Shown: piece after piece, positions 1 to 5,554 of the stretch
Numbering within the stretch: position 1 is the first letter of the stretch
Layout: each line of letters starts with the position of its first letter
NCBI GenBank assembly: GCA_023403475.1
Contig: JAEYEL010000171.1
Span: 1-5,706 of the forward strand
Direction of reading: 5' to 3'
DNA: 5,706 bases
Source: Actinomycetes bacterium
GTDB lineage: Bacteria; Actinomycetota; Coriobacteriia; Coriobacteriales; Eggerthellaceae
The notes under the pieces: generated by a model
The model's input: only the letters and a program-made list of their open reading frames with translations
Told to the model about the DNA's origin: nothing
The model's database searches: none
Position numbers and translations under genes: made by a program

Positions 1-76
1 CGCGCCGATATGCCCAAACGACAAACAACGAGCAACGAGCCTTTATTTTACCAGTCTTGCCGCCCTCGCGAAACAC
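1..76 (-). CDS. Possible 5' end of an unidentified gene, cut by the left edge
   Basis: On the minus strand a GTG at 76-74 opens a frame of 25 codons with no stop up to the window edge. It is preceded at 82-93 by GGGAAGGAGGGG, a very strong Shine-Dalgarno sequence about 6-7 bases from the GTG. The predicted start reads MFREGGKTGKIKAR followed by a hydrophobic stretch (SLFVVWAY), which could be the beginning of a membrane segment. The frame is too short to assign to a family. Its support is the ribosome binding site, the open frame and the arrangement: it would be divergent from the ATPase at 301, with the AT-rich control region between them. It could still be chance. Confidence 0.38.
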   Translation of the reverse strand, partial: MFREGGKTGKIKARCSLFVVWAYRR

Positions 77-140
77 CGTATCCCCTCCTTCCCAGAATTT
101 CACTTTGAGTTGGTTGCCTATCGTTGCTCCGAAAATGTAC

Positions 141-155
141 TCAATTATTAATTGA
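141..155. promoter_or_regulatory. Perfect 15-bp palindrome, candidate operator
   Basis: TCAATTA-T-TAATTGA is a perfect inverted repeat with 7-bp arms and a one-base centre. It overlaps the TTGACA box at 152-157, so a protein bound here would be expected to block or modulate the promoter of the ATPase, and possibly the leftward gene. No regulator of known specificity was matched. Chance palindromes are more likely in AT-rich DNA, but 7-bp perfect arms on a -35 element are notable. Confidence 0.5.
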
Positions 156-248
156 CAGATATTGAAAGGAGGGGCAGAATTGGTATATATTGTAGATACC
201 GAATGTAAAGACAGAATTTATTTCGTATTGTAGAATTAACAGATATTG
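150..248. repeat. Imperfect direct repeats in the ATPase control region
   Basis: AATTGACAGATATTG (150-164) recurs as AATTAACAGATATTG (234-248), 14 of 15 identical, 84 bp apart, close to eight helical turns. Between them is a second pair sharing CAGAATT followed by TATTGTAGA: 175-196 and 212-234. A weaker pair, ATACCGAATGTAA (196-208) and ATACCAATATGTAA (257-270), extends the pattern. The repeated elements could be iterated binding sites for a regulator or remains of a duplication. They are seen in the sequence; the function is inferred. Confidence 0.45.
152..180 (+). promoter_or_regulatory. Candidate sigma-70 promoter for the ATPase gene
   Basis: A consensus -35 box TTGACA (152-157) is followed after 17 bp by CAGAAT (175-180), which matches 4 of 6 positions of the -10 consensus. 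The surrounding DNA is about 30% GC. This would give an untranslated leader of roughly 115 bases before the ATG at 301. A second AT-rich stretch (TATATATT, around 184-191) could supply an alternative -10. Confidence 0.4.
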
Positions 249-300
249 CAGCAATCATACCAATATGTAACCAGCAAAGGTAGAGTGTTGGAGGTAGACC

Positions 301-1455
301 ATGTTCGACAATCCGTTCACTCCTATATTCGGAGGAAAGCCCAACTTCTTCTTCGGACGAAAAAGCATCCTCGCACGCTTCGGTGCCGCTATGCTCGACA
401 AAGGCAGTGAAGACCGCGCACTGCTAATCACCGGCAACAGAGGCTGCGGCAAGACAGCACTGCTTGAACAACTTTCTCAACGAGCAAAGGCATCGGGCCG
501 CAAGACTATCGACGCTAACTCAGAAAGCACCGTCAGTACCATCATCAGAAGTCTCGTACGCCACAGCGAGGCAACTCAAACCATTGAGCCGGAAATTGAA
601 GTGAGCGTGCTGGGCTCAGGAGGCAAGCTGCATGCTGGCGCGATATCTCGAACCACGCGCTACGATGCTGCAGATTTCGAAGTGTTGTTCGTTGAAGCTT
701 GCGAAAAAGAGAAGCGGGGGATCTTCGTTTCCATAGACGAAATCCAAAAGATTGCACGAGAAGATATGGCTCTCATCTGCGGAGCTTTCCAAATGGCATC
801 AAGGAAAGGCTACGATGTCATGATCGCTTTGGCGGGTTTGCCCTATTCGCATGATGCTCTTGTTCATTACGAGGGCTGCACTTATATGCGCCGTTCAACG
901 CATGTAGAGCTGGGGCTTTTCACCCCCGAAGAAGCTCGAGAAGCGTTCGAAACCGCCTTGAGCAGTGTGCGCGGACTCACTTTGGATCACGACGCGCTTT
1001 CTCTTCTTGTAGAGAAGAGCCTCGGGCATCCGTATGTCATACAATTGCTGGGATATTATCTCATAGCCCGCATCAACGAAACTACGGCGGCCAATCGCTA
1101 CAAGATAACGACCGATGACGTGAAAGCATCCGCGCCGCTCGCGCTGGTTGCTTACGAACGGCGCGCACTTGCCCCTATAGTCGATGCGCTGACCAAGGGC
1201 GAAACCGACTATCTTTGCGCTATGGCCGATTCGGTCGACGAAGCCCACGTGGCGCGGTCGTCGGGCATCGCAGAAAGACTCGGAAAGACCGCAAAGCAGA
1301 CAAGTCGAATAAGAGACAAGATGCTAAGAGAAGGCATCGTCATATCAGTAGGGCACGGAGAGCTCATGTTCAATATCCCCTATCTGCGTGAATACGTGAA
1401 AAAGGGACGCGATACGCAAAGCAACGCTGCGCTCATCCAGCAATGGCGCCTCTAA
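301..1455 (+). CDS. AAA/STAND-like ATPase with C-terminal winged helix
   Basis: A 384-residue cytoplasmic P-loop ATPase of the family often annotated only as ATP-binding protein (AAA_16 / archaeal-ATPase / Orc1-Cdc6-like architecture). The start MFDNPFTPIFGG is the usual N-terminus of this family, and FFGR (17-20) sits in its 'vGR' box. Walker A is GNRGCGKT (45-52). Walker B is IFVSIDE (141-147) with the catalytic DE pair. A sensor-1-like strand with ALAGLP lies at 176-181, and GHPYVIQLLG (242-251) resembles a sensor-2 helix region. Residues about 300-365 form a winged helix (AERLGK...REGIVISVG...FNIP) that probably contacts DNA or a partner. GGAGGT at 290-295, five bases before the ATG, supports the start. 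No partner gene follows it in an operon here. The family's cellular role is not established; a regulatory or stress/defence role is possible but not shown by the sequence. Confidence 0.85.
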   Translation: MFDNPFTPIFGGKPNFFFGRKSILARFGAAMLDKGSEDRALLITGNRGCGKTALLEQLSQRAKASGRKTIDANSESTVSTIIRSLVRHSEATQTIEPEIEVSVLGSGGKLHAGAISRTTRYDAADFEVLFVEACEKEKRGIFVSIDEIQKIAREDMALICGAFQMASRKGYDVMIALAGLPYSHDALVHYEGCTYMRRSTHVELGLFTPEEAREAFETALSSVRGLTLDHDALSLLVEKSLGHPYVIQLLGYYLIARINETTAANRYKITTDDVKASAPLALVAYERRALAPIVDALTKGETDYLCAMADSVDEAHVARSSGIAERLGKTAKQTSRIRDKMLREGIVISVGHGELMFNIPYLREYVKKGRDTQSNAALIQQWRL

Positions 1456-1645
1456 CGGCCAGCAGGCGAATCGCTGGAGCAGCCCAACAGCCAGTCTTTT
1501 CGATTTGATTACCAGTCAGAATGCCATTGCTCCAAAACCGAGCCACGCAGCGGTACGTCTCGCCGGGGGCTTAATTTCCGCAGACTCATACGGGAAAGCT
1601 CGTCGATACTTGCGCGTCGCGGTTTCATTATCAGTGTTGGCGTAA
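1456..1645. other. Non-coding interval, possible decayed winged-helix fragment
   Basis: No intact gene is visible. Plus-strand pieces in different frames weakly recall the winged helix of the upstream ATPase: SYGKAR in one frame (1586-1603), then LARRGFIISVG in another (1609-1641), compared with REGIVISVG in the intact protein, and SELKLGSI in the third frame (about 1650-1673). This would fit a frameshifted remnant of an ATPase paralogue, but the matches are short and read by eye, and the last piece could equally belong to the LuxR remnant that follows. Antisense frames over this stretch show no recognisable domain. Confidence 0.25.
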
Positions 1646-1870
1646 GTCGTCCAGCGAGCTGAAGCTGGGCTCGATCCGCCGTCCAGCTTCGCTTTTGCAA
1701 GCTTAGATAGTGTTGCGGACGCTCTTCGCATAAATCAAAACACGGCGAAAAGCCATATAGCCCATATTTACCATAAGCTCGGCGTTCATGCAAAAGGGGA
1801 TCTTTTTATCCGGGTTATGCAAGCTAACCGGGAGCGCGTGGGACTAGATAGTAAAAACGTGAAAAGCTGA
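1646..1870 (+). pseudogene. 3' remnant of a LuxR-type regulator (HTH domain only)
   Basis: The frame opens just after a TAA at 1643 and runs 74 codons to TGA at 1868-1870, with no ATG, GTG or TTG before the DNA-binding domain. The part from about 1703 onward is an unmistakable LuxR/GerE helix-turn-helix: SVADALRINQNTAKSH then IAHIYHKLGVHAKGDL, which match the family pattern (IA..L.IS.nTVKtHv..IY.KLGVHsKqeL). The first helix motif (LT.RE.EVL) is degraded or absent, and the membrane sensor that normally precedes such domains in this group is missing. It keeps the consensus better than the intact regulator at 3968-5500 does, so it comes from another family member rather than from a recent copy of that gene. 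It is most likely a relic; expression as a small protein is improbable without a start. Confidence 0.75.
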
Positions 1871-1946
1871 GCGCGCGAGTCTGCAAAGTGGGTCTTAGGT
1901 AAAACGGCGGCATTGGCATCAACCTGTTGGCCATTTTCAGATAGGA

Positions 1947-1985
1947 AAACCGCCCGTCCCTCACAAATAGAAGGGCGGGCGGTTT
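1947..1985. terminator. Strong hairpin terminator, probably bidirectional
   Basis: Thirteen paired bases (1947-1959 with 1973-1985; AAACCGCCCG pairs with CGGGCGGTTT, then one G-U pair and two C-G pairs) enclose a 13-base loop. On the minus strand the stem is followed by TTTTCC; on the plus strand it ends in TTT followed by AAGAGTTTCTTT. It lies between the plus-strand LuxR remnant and the minus-strand flavoprotein gene, which converge here, so it probably ends transcription from both sides. Confidence 0.82.
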
Positions 1986-2001
1986 AAGAGTTTCTTTGGA
2001 A

Positions 2002-2041
2002 GCCGATCCCGCGTTGTGAATGCGGGCGGACGGCCTCTTTT
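2002..2041 (+). terminator. Second, weaker terminator-like hairpin
   Basis: GCCG (2002-2005) can pair with CGGC (2031-2034), and CCCGC (2008-2012) with GCGGG (2022-2026), around the loop GTTGTGAAT. On the plus strand the stem is followed by CTCTTTTTCT. The interrupted stem makes it weaker than the hairpin at 1947-1985. It may protect the flavoprotein gene, whose stop codon is at 2043-2045, from plus-strand transcription. Confidence 0.4.
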
Positions 2042-2042
2042 T

Positions 2043-3746
2043 CTAGAATTCCACGTTGCTTCCTGCTATGTATCCTGTGGTGAAGCCCAAGCCGCAGTTT
2101 GTGAGCGTGCTTGCCTTCGCCGTCGTTTCCTCGCCGGAAAGACCGCCTGCCGTGTGCCCAGCTGCGAACAGGCCTGGAATAGCGTTTCCTTGTCCGTCAA
2201 GCACGTGCATGTACTCATCTACGCGCAATCCACAGTCGGTGGCTGCAAGGGTGCATTTCACTTCGATGATGTAGAATGGCGCTTGGGTTACCGAAACAAG
2301 GTAGGCGGGATCGCGCTCGAACAGATCGTCGTGACCTTCATCGCAGCATTTGTTGTAGTGGCTCACCGTTTCCTTAAGCTTCCTTGGATCAAGGCCAACT
2401 TTTTCGGCAAGCTCTTCTATAGTATCGGCTTTCATGATTCCGCCCAGGTCGATCGCCTCGTCGACCGTATCGAGCCAGTTGGTTGAAGGAACCACCGATT
2501 TGAAATAGTCGATGCCGGGATCGTCCGGACGAACGGGCTGGCGACATCCGCTCTCGCCGAACGTCCATATAGTGTCACGGAATCTATCGTCAAAGATAAC
2601 ATAGGCATGGTGGTTTGGCTGAGACTGGATGATGCGCGGTCTCCAGAACGACTGGTCGCCGGGGAAGAGCATGCAGAACTGTTCGGCGTAGTCGTTGACG
2701 AAAAGCCACGGGTTTCTTGCGAGCGCCGTGTCACCGCTGTAAAGGAACCTGTACCACGGACCCGTTCCGCGCTCGTAATAGGGAATGCCACCGTCAAAGC
2801 AGTCGAAAGAGTCTCGGCCGGCAATATCCGCACCAGCTCCCCAGCCCATTCGAATAACTTCGCCCGTGCCGTACATGTCCCATGTGGAACCGCAGCGCTC
2901 AAGGGCCGTGGGCACGTATTTTGCAAGCATGTCAAGGTTGTTCGCCATACCACCTGCACAGAGAACGACCGATTTCCCCTTTATGTACATAGTCTCATCG
3001 TTTTGCCGCACTTGAACGCCGACTATTCTATCTTCGTCCTTCACTAAGGCGGTCACCTCTGTCTTGCGCATGAGCTCGGTGCCCATTTCCTGCACCTTTT
3101 CGACAAGCGCATCAGTGACGTAGCCCATAATGCCCACATGGCGAAATTCCGGCGGTTGCTTTTTCATGTGATACCTGAATGCATGCAGGCGTTCCTCGGT
3201 GGTATGCCTGTCCTGCCACTCTATACCCAAAGAATCGCCCATCCAGTCGATCATTTCTCCTGACTTTTTGATAAGCGCTTTCTCGACCCTCTCTTCGACG
3301 GTATAATCTTGCTGGCTCCACAAAGTGTCGAACATGGTATCCCAGGTCGCTTTGTCGTTAAGGTCGAAACCACAGCTTTCGTATTGGCATTTCGACCCAT
3401 ATGCGGCTGCAACCGTCGAATATTTCGCCGATCCTCCAGGGTTGTCGCCCTTTTCGATGAGGATTGTTTTCGCACCACGCTCACTTGCCCGCGCGCAGGC
3501 ATTCAGCCCGGCGGCCCCGCAGCCAACCACTACAACATCAGCTTCTTTATCCCATTTCTCTGGAGTTGAAATAGGTTCGATGTTTGCAACGGCTTCGCTC
3601 TCCTCTATTGGCTTCTCGCTGCCTGAGTCGGTTTTCTTTGCGGGCTGAGAGCAACCTGCAAGGCCTACTGTTGCAGCAGCTGCGCCCGTTGCTATCGCCG
3701 CCTTCATAAAGCCGCGTCTTGATAGATTAAAATCGATAGCACCCAT
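2043..3746 (-). CDS. Tat-exported FAD lipoprotein, fumarate-reductase-like oxidoreductase
   Basis: A 567-residue flavoprotein of the FAD_binding_2 (fumarate reductase / ketosteroid dehydrogenase / urocanate reductase) superfamily. The N-terminus has a twin-arginine signal (SRRGFMK, 9-15), a hydrophobic Ala-rich segment and a lipobox LAGC ending at Cys32. It is therefore predicted to be exported folded, with FAD bound, and anchored to the outer face of the membrane. A Ser/Glu/Lys-rich linker follows (33-66). The Rossmann FAD motif is VVVVGCGAAG (71-80), with Glu98 (ILIEKG) as the ribose ligand. VVLCAGG (260-266) and GLFAAGHTAGG (525-535) are the other FAD-contact motifs. The substrate (cap) domain lies roughly at 120-500. 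Where fumarate reductases have an HTMGG-like histidine and an NRLGG arginine, this protein reads ATDCGL (502-507) and GEETTAKAS (538-546), so a substrate other than fumarate is likely. Fifteen cysteines are present. The ATG at 3746-3744 is chosen because AGGAAGGGAG (3752-3761) precedes it by five bases; a longer frame from 3797 lacks this and would bury the Tat signal. Confidence 0.88.
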   Translation of the reverse strand: MGAIDFNLSRRGFMKAAIATGAAAATVGLAGCSQPAKKTDSGSEKPIEESEAVANIEPISTPEKWDKEADVVVVGCGAAGLNACARASERGAKTILIEKGDNPGGSAKYSTVAAAYGSKCQYESCGFDLNDKATWDTMFDTLWSQQDYTVEERVEKALIKKSGEMIDWMGDSLGIEWQDRHTTEERLHAFRYHMKKQPPEFRHVGIMGYVTDALVEKVQEMGTELMRKTEVTALVKDEDRIVGVQVRQNDETMYIKGKSVVLCAGGMANNLDMLAKYVPTALERCGSTWDMYGTGEVIRMGWGAGADIAGRDSFDCFDGGIPYYERGTGPWYRFLYSGDTALARNPWLFVNDYAEQFCMLFPGDQSFWRPRIIQSQPNHHAYVIFDDRFRDTIWTFGESGCRQPVRPDDPGIDYFKSVVPSTNWLDTVDEAIDLGGIMKADTIEELAEKVGLDPRKLKETVSHYNKCCDEGHDDLFERDPAYLVSVTQAPFYIIEVKCTLAATDCGLRVDEYMHVLDGQGNAIPGLFAAGHTAGGLSGEETTAKASTLTNCGLGFTTGYIAGSNVEF

Positions 3747-3751
3747 GTTTT

Positions 3752-3761
3752 CTCCCTTCCT
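3752..3761 (-). promoter_or_regulatory. Ribosome binding site that fixes the flavoprotein start
   Basis: On the minus strand AGGAAGGGAG ends five bases before the ATG at 3746-3744. It decides for this start over the in-frame ATG at 3797 and places the twin-arginine motif at residues 10-11, as expected for a Tat signal. Confidence 0.75.
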
Positions 3762-3805
3762 TTTGTTTGTTGCATCTACGGAAAATGACCGTGCCATTGA
3801 AGGCG

Positions 3806-3811
3806 ATCATA
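3806..3811 (-). promoter_or_regulatory. Candidate -10 box of the flavoprotein promoter
   Basis: On the minus strand TATGAT matches five of six -10 positions. No good -35 box lies 16-18 bp upstream, which is usual for promoters that need an activator. The start of transcription would be near 3799-3800, giving a leader of about 54 bases. An overlapping TATCCT (3811-3816) with ATGTGA 17 bp upstream is an alternative. Confidence 0.35.
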
Positions 3812-3834
3812 GGATAAAGCGCCTGCTTTTACTT

Positions 3835-3846
3835 CACATATTTGTG
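3835..3846. promoter_or_regulatory. Short dyad CACA-N4-TGTG, candidate activator site
   Basis: CACA (3835-3838) and TGTG (3843-3846) flank TATT. The centre lies about 41 bases upstream of the transcription start inferred for the flavoprotein gene, the position where LuxR-type activators commonly bind over the -35 region. The arms are only 4 bp, so this could be chance. Confidence 0.3.
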
Positions 3847-3847
3847 G

Positions 3848-3864
3848 GTAACCGTCTTGGTTAC
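3848..3864. promoter_or_regulatory. Inverted repeat GTAACC-N5-GGTTAC, candidate operator
   Basis: Perfect 6-bp arms at 3848-3853 and 3859-3864 around GTCTT, in the middle of the intergenic region between the flavoprotein (-) and the LuxR regulator (+). Its symmetry and position suit a dimeric regulator controlling either or both genes. The obvious candidate is the adjacent LuxR protein, by inference from gene order only. Confidence 0.5.
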
Positions 3865-3899
3865 GCATCGTTAAATGTGGGGAATTATGCGACCGCTCC

Positions 3900-3905
3900 G
3901 ATAAT
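3900..3905 (+). promoter_or_regulatory. Possible -10 box for the LuxR regulator gene
   Basis: GATAAT matches five of six -10 positions, 62 bases before the ATG at 3968. The DNA 17 bp upstream (GTGGGG) is not a recognisable -35 box, so the assignment is weak. Confidence 0.22.
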
Positions 3906-3967
3906 TCGCTTTCGCTTAGGCTCTTTTGGGGAAAGGGGATGAGTAAGGGCGGGGAAATTATGCTAGT

Positions 3968-5500
3968 ATGTACTCAGCGCAAAGGTCAATGGGGAGGTTG
4001 GCATCGAGAAGGAATGTGCCTTTACCGCGAAACGAGAAAGCAAAACGCATGCATCGGAACGCAAGATTCACAAAGCAGACTTGGTTTTCGTTGGTTTTCA
4101 TCTTCGGCATGGCAGCTTATCTTAACTTGTCTCGGCGGTCGTACTTCGGTCTGCTGTTCGGAAATGCGCTGCTTGGCAAACAGGGCATAGAACCTTATTA
4201 CGTCTTTTTTCTCTTGGCATCGTTTGTATTGGCGTTGCTCTCTCTGCTCTTTCCTCGTGCAGTCGAAAAGCGGATTTTCGCCAAGGATGGGATAGCGATA
4301 GGGATCTTTGCCATGGCCGTGCTTGGGATTGCAGCGTTGCGATTTTTTGCGATGGCTTCTCCTGCCGTTTGCCTCTTGGGGGTGTTTGCCTTTTCGGGCG
4401 GCACGGTATTTGCGACGGTTTCCTGGGCGGTTGTAGCGGCTTCGGCAAATCTGAACGGAAAACAGAAGGGGATTCTTCTTGCTCTGTCGTTTCTTGTTTC
4501 GGCACTGTTCTCGCTCGGATCGTCCTTTCCGTTCGTATCGGAAAACCTCTATATGTTCGCCTGCCCCATTCTTACGTTCTCGTCGCTGCTCCTTCTTTTC
4601 TTTAGGGGAAATTCTTTAAGGGTTGATTGCGCGGTTGATTGCGCTTCCTCTCGTTGGACATGGCTGAATGGTCCCTCGAAGGCGAATTTCGTCTACTTGT
4701 CTATTGTGTATCTTGCTTGCAGCGGCATGCTGGGAAGTAATTTCACAGGGTCGTTGCTCAGCTCGATCACCCCGGTGTACATAGAAACCCATTTGATGTT
4801 AGCGTGTTTCTGCCTGGTTCTCTTTGCCTGTCTCGCCTTTCTGCCAAATAGGAAAGAGGTTGTTTTGGTTACGGAGGCAATAGGGATTCTCGCGTTTATT
4901 GCGATGTTTCTTTTTTCGGCTCTGCTGGATACGGAATGGATTTCACTCGGAGTTGACTTGATTGCAAGCTCAAGACTTTGTTTCGAGCTTCTTCTATGGA
5001 TTACGCTGCTGCACGCAACAACGCAAGCTGGGACGAGTCCCGTAGCCGCTTTCGCGTTCTTTTCGCTTTTGCAAACCACGTCAAGCTTCATAATCAATTT
5101 GGTTGTGCCCTATGCCATACCCTTTTTCGGTGTTTACGCAGCAAGCGTGTTTTACAAAGTGTTGCTTGCTCTGTTCTTCCTTCTTTCACTGAGCTTTTTG
5201 GTACTCAAAGTGATTCTGCTGTCGAGGGTAAAAGCGTCAAGTCGGAAGGAGGGGTCTGCTCCCGTCAAGGCTGTGAGTGACTTCGAGGAAAAGTGCGACT
5301 CGTTGGCAAACGCCTATGGCCTTTCGAAACGGGAGCACGAGATTTTCGGACTCGTCGCCAAAGGGTACAGCTCTCGCTGGATATCGGAATCTCTTTGCAT
5401 TTCCATAAGCACTGTGCAAACTCACACTAAAAGCTGCTACAGAAAGATGGGGGTGCATAGTAAGCAGGATATTATTGAATTAGTGAACGGCCAAAGTTGA
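3968..5500 (+). CDS. Polytopic membrane LuxR-family transcription regulator
   Basis: A 510-residue protein with a large membrane part fused to a DNA-binding domain. After a basic N-terminal tail (about 35 residues), roughly twelve hydrophobic segments can be drawn: near 38-55, 76-95, 105-125, 132-158, 167-187, 193-212, 241-262, 270-292, 298-320, 330-352, 358-382 and 385-413. A hydrophilic linker follows, then a LuxR/GerE helix-turn-helix at about 447-506 (LSKREHEIFGLVAKGYSS; STVQTHTKSCYRKMGVHSKQ). This MFS-like-sensor plus LuxR layout is abundant in Eggerthellaceae, typically beside redox enzymes. The membrane part probably binds a small ligand and the HTH stays at the membrane while binding DNA. 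It is divergent from the flavoprotein across a 221-bp region with two dyads, so it is the likely regulator of that gene. The start is uncertain: GGGGAA (3951-3956) is 11 bases from ATG 3968, while ATG 3989 follows AAAGG by 3 bases, and ATG 4049 is also possible. Confidence 0.87.
   Translation: MYSAQRSMGRLASRRNVPLPRNEKAKRMHRNARFTKQTWFSLVFIFGMAAYLNLSRRSYFGLLFGNALLGKQGIEPYYVFFLLASFVLALLSLLFPRAVEKRIFAKDGIAIGIFAMAVLGIAALRFFAMASPAVCLLGVFAFSGGTVFATVSWAVVAASANLNGKQKGILLALSFLVSALFSLGSSFPFVSENLYMFACPILTFSSLLLLFFRGNSLRVDCAVDCASSRWTWLNGPSKANFVYLSIVYLACSGMLGSNFTGSLLSSITPVYIETHLMLACFCLVLFACLAFLPNRKEVVLVTEAIGILAFIAMFLFSALLDTEWISLGVDLIASSRLCFELLLWITLLHATTQAGTSPVAAFAFFSLLQTTSSFIINLVVPYAIPFFGVYAASVFYKVLLALFFLLSLSFLVLKVILLSRVKASSRKEGSAPVKAVSDFEEKCDSLANAYGLSKREHEIFGLVAKGYSSRWISESLCISISTVQTHTKSCYRKMGVHSKQDIIELVNGQS
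4621..4644 (+). repeat. Perfect 12-bp tandem duplication inside the LuxR gene
   Basis: GGTTGATTGCGC occurs twice back to back (4621-4632 and 4633-4644). It adds four codons in frame, giving the protein repeat VDCAVDCA (residues 219-226) in the loop between the sixth and seventh predicted membrane segments. It is consistent with a small replication-slippage event that keeps the frame. Confidence 0.85.
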
Positions 5501-5554
5501 CGAGGCAGCACCTCTTCAAGCGGAAGATGCGCACGAGCTGAAAGGAGAGAAGGC

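Noticed and set aside
1473..1506. Hairpin GCTGG/CCAGT followed by CTTTTCGATTT after the ATPase
   Set aside because: Only five pairs including a wobble and a 13-base loop; too weak to call a terminator.
1509..1793. Minus-strand open frames of 71 and 94 codons opposite the LuxR remnant
   Set aside because: No recognisable domain or ribosome binding site; the meaningful signal in this stretch is the plus-strand LuxR remnant.
2016..2486. Plus-strand open frame of 156 codons opposite the flavoprotein
   Set aside because: It is antisense to well-supported FAD-domain coding sequence and its translation has no family features.
3744..3797. Longer flavoprotein start at 3797, adding 17 residues
   Set aside because: It lacks a good ribosome binding site, while ATG 3746 has AGGAAGGGAG five bases upstream and puts the twin-arginine motif at the expected distance from the N-terminus.
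3816..3829. Inverted repeat AAAGC-GCCT-GCTTT upstream of the flavoprotein
   Set aside because: Five-bp arms lying between the candidate -10 and -35 regions; no T tract and no clear role, probably chance.
3939..4190. Overlapping plus-strand frame starting at ATG 3939
   Set aside because: It runs out of frame through the LuxR N-terminus, and its Shine-Dalgarno-like run touches the ATG; the LuxR frame carries the membrane segments.
5502..5524. Small hairpins (GAGG/CCTC and CTTC/GAAG) between LuxR and ogt
   Set aside because: Four-bp stems with no T tract; no terminator or promoter can be supported in this 54-bp gap.
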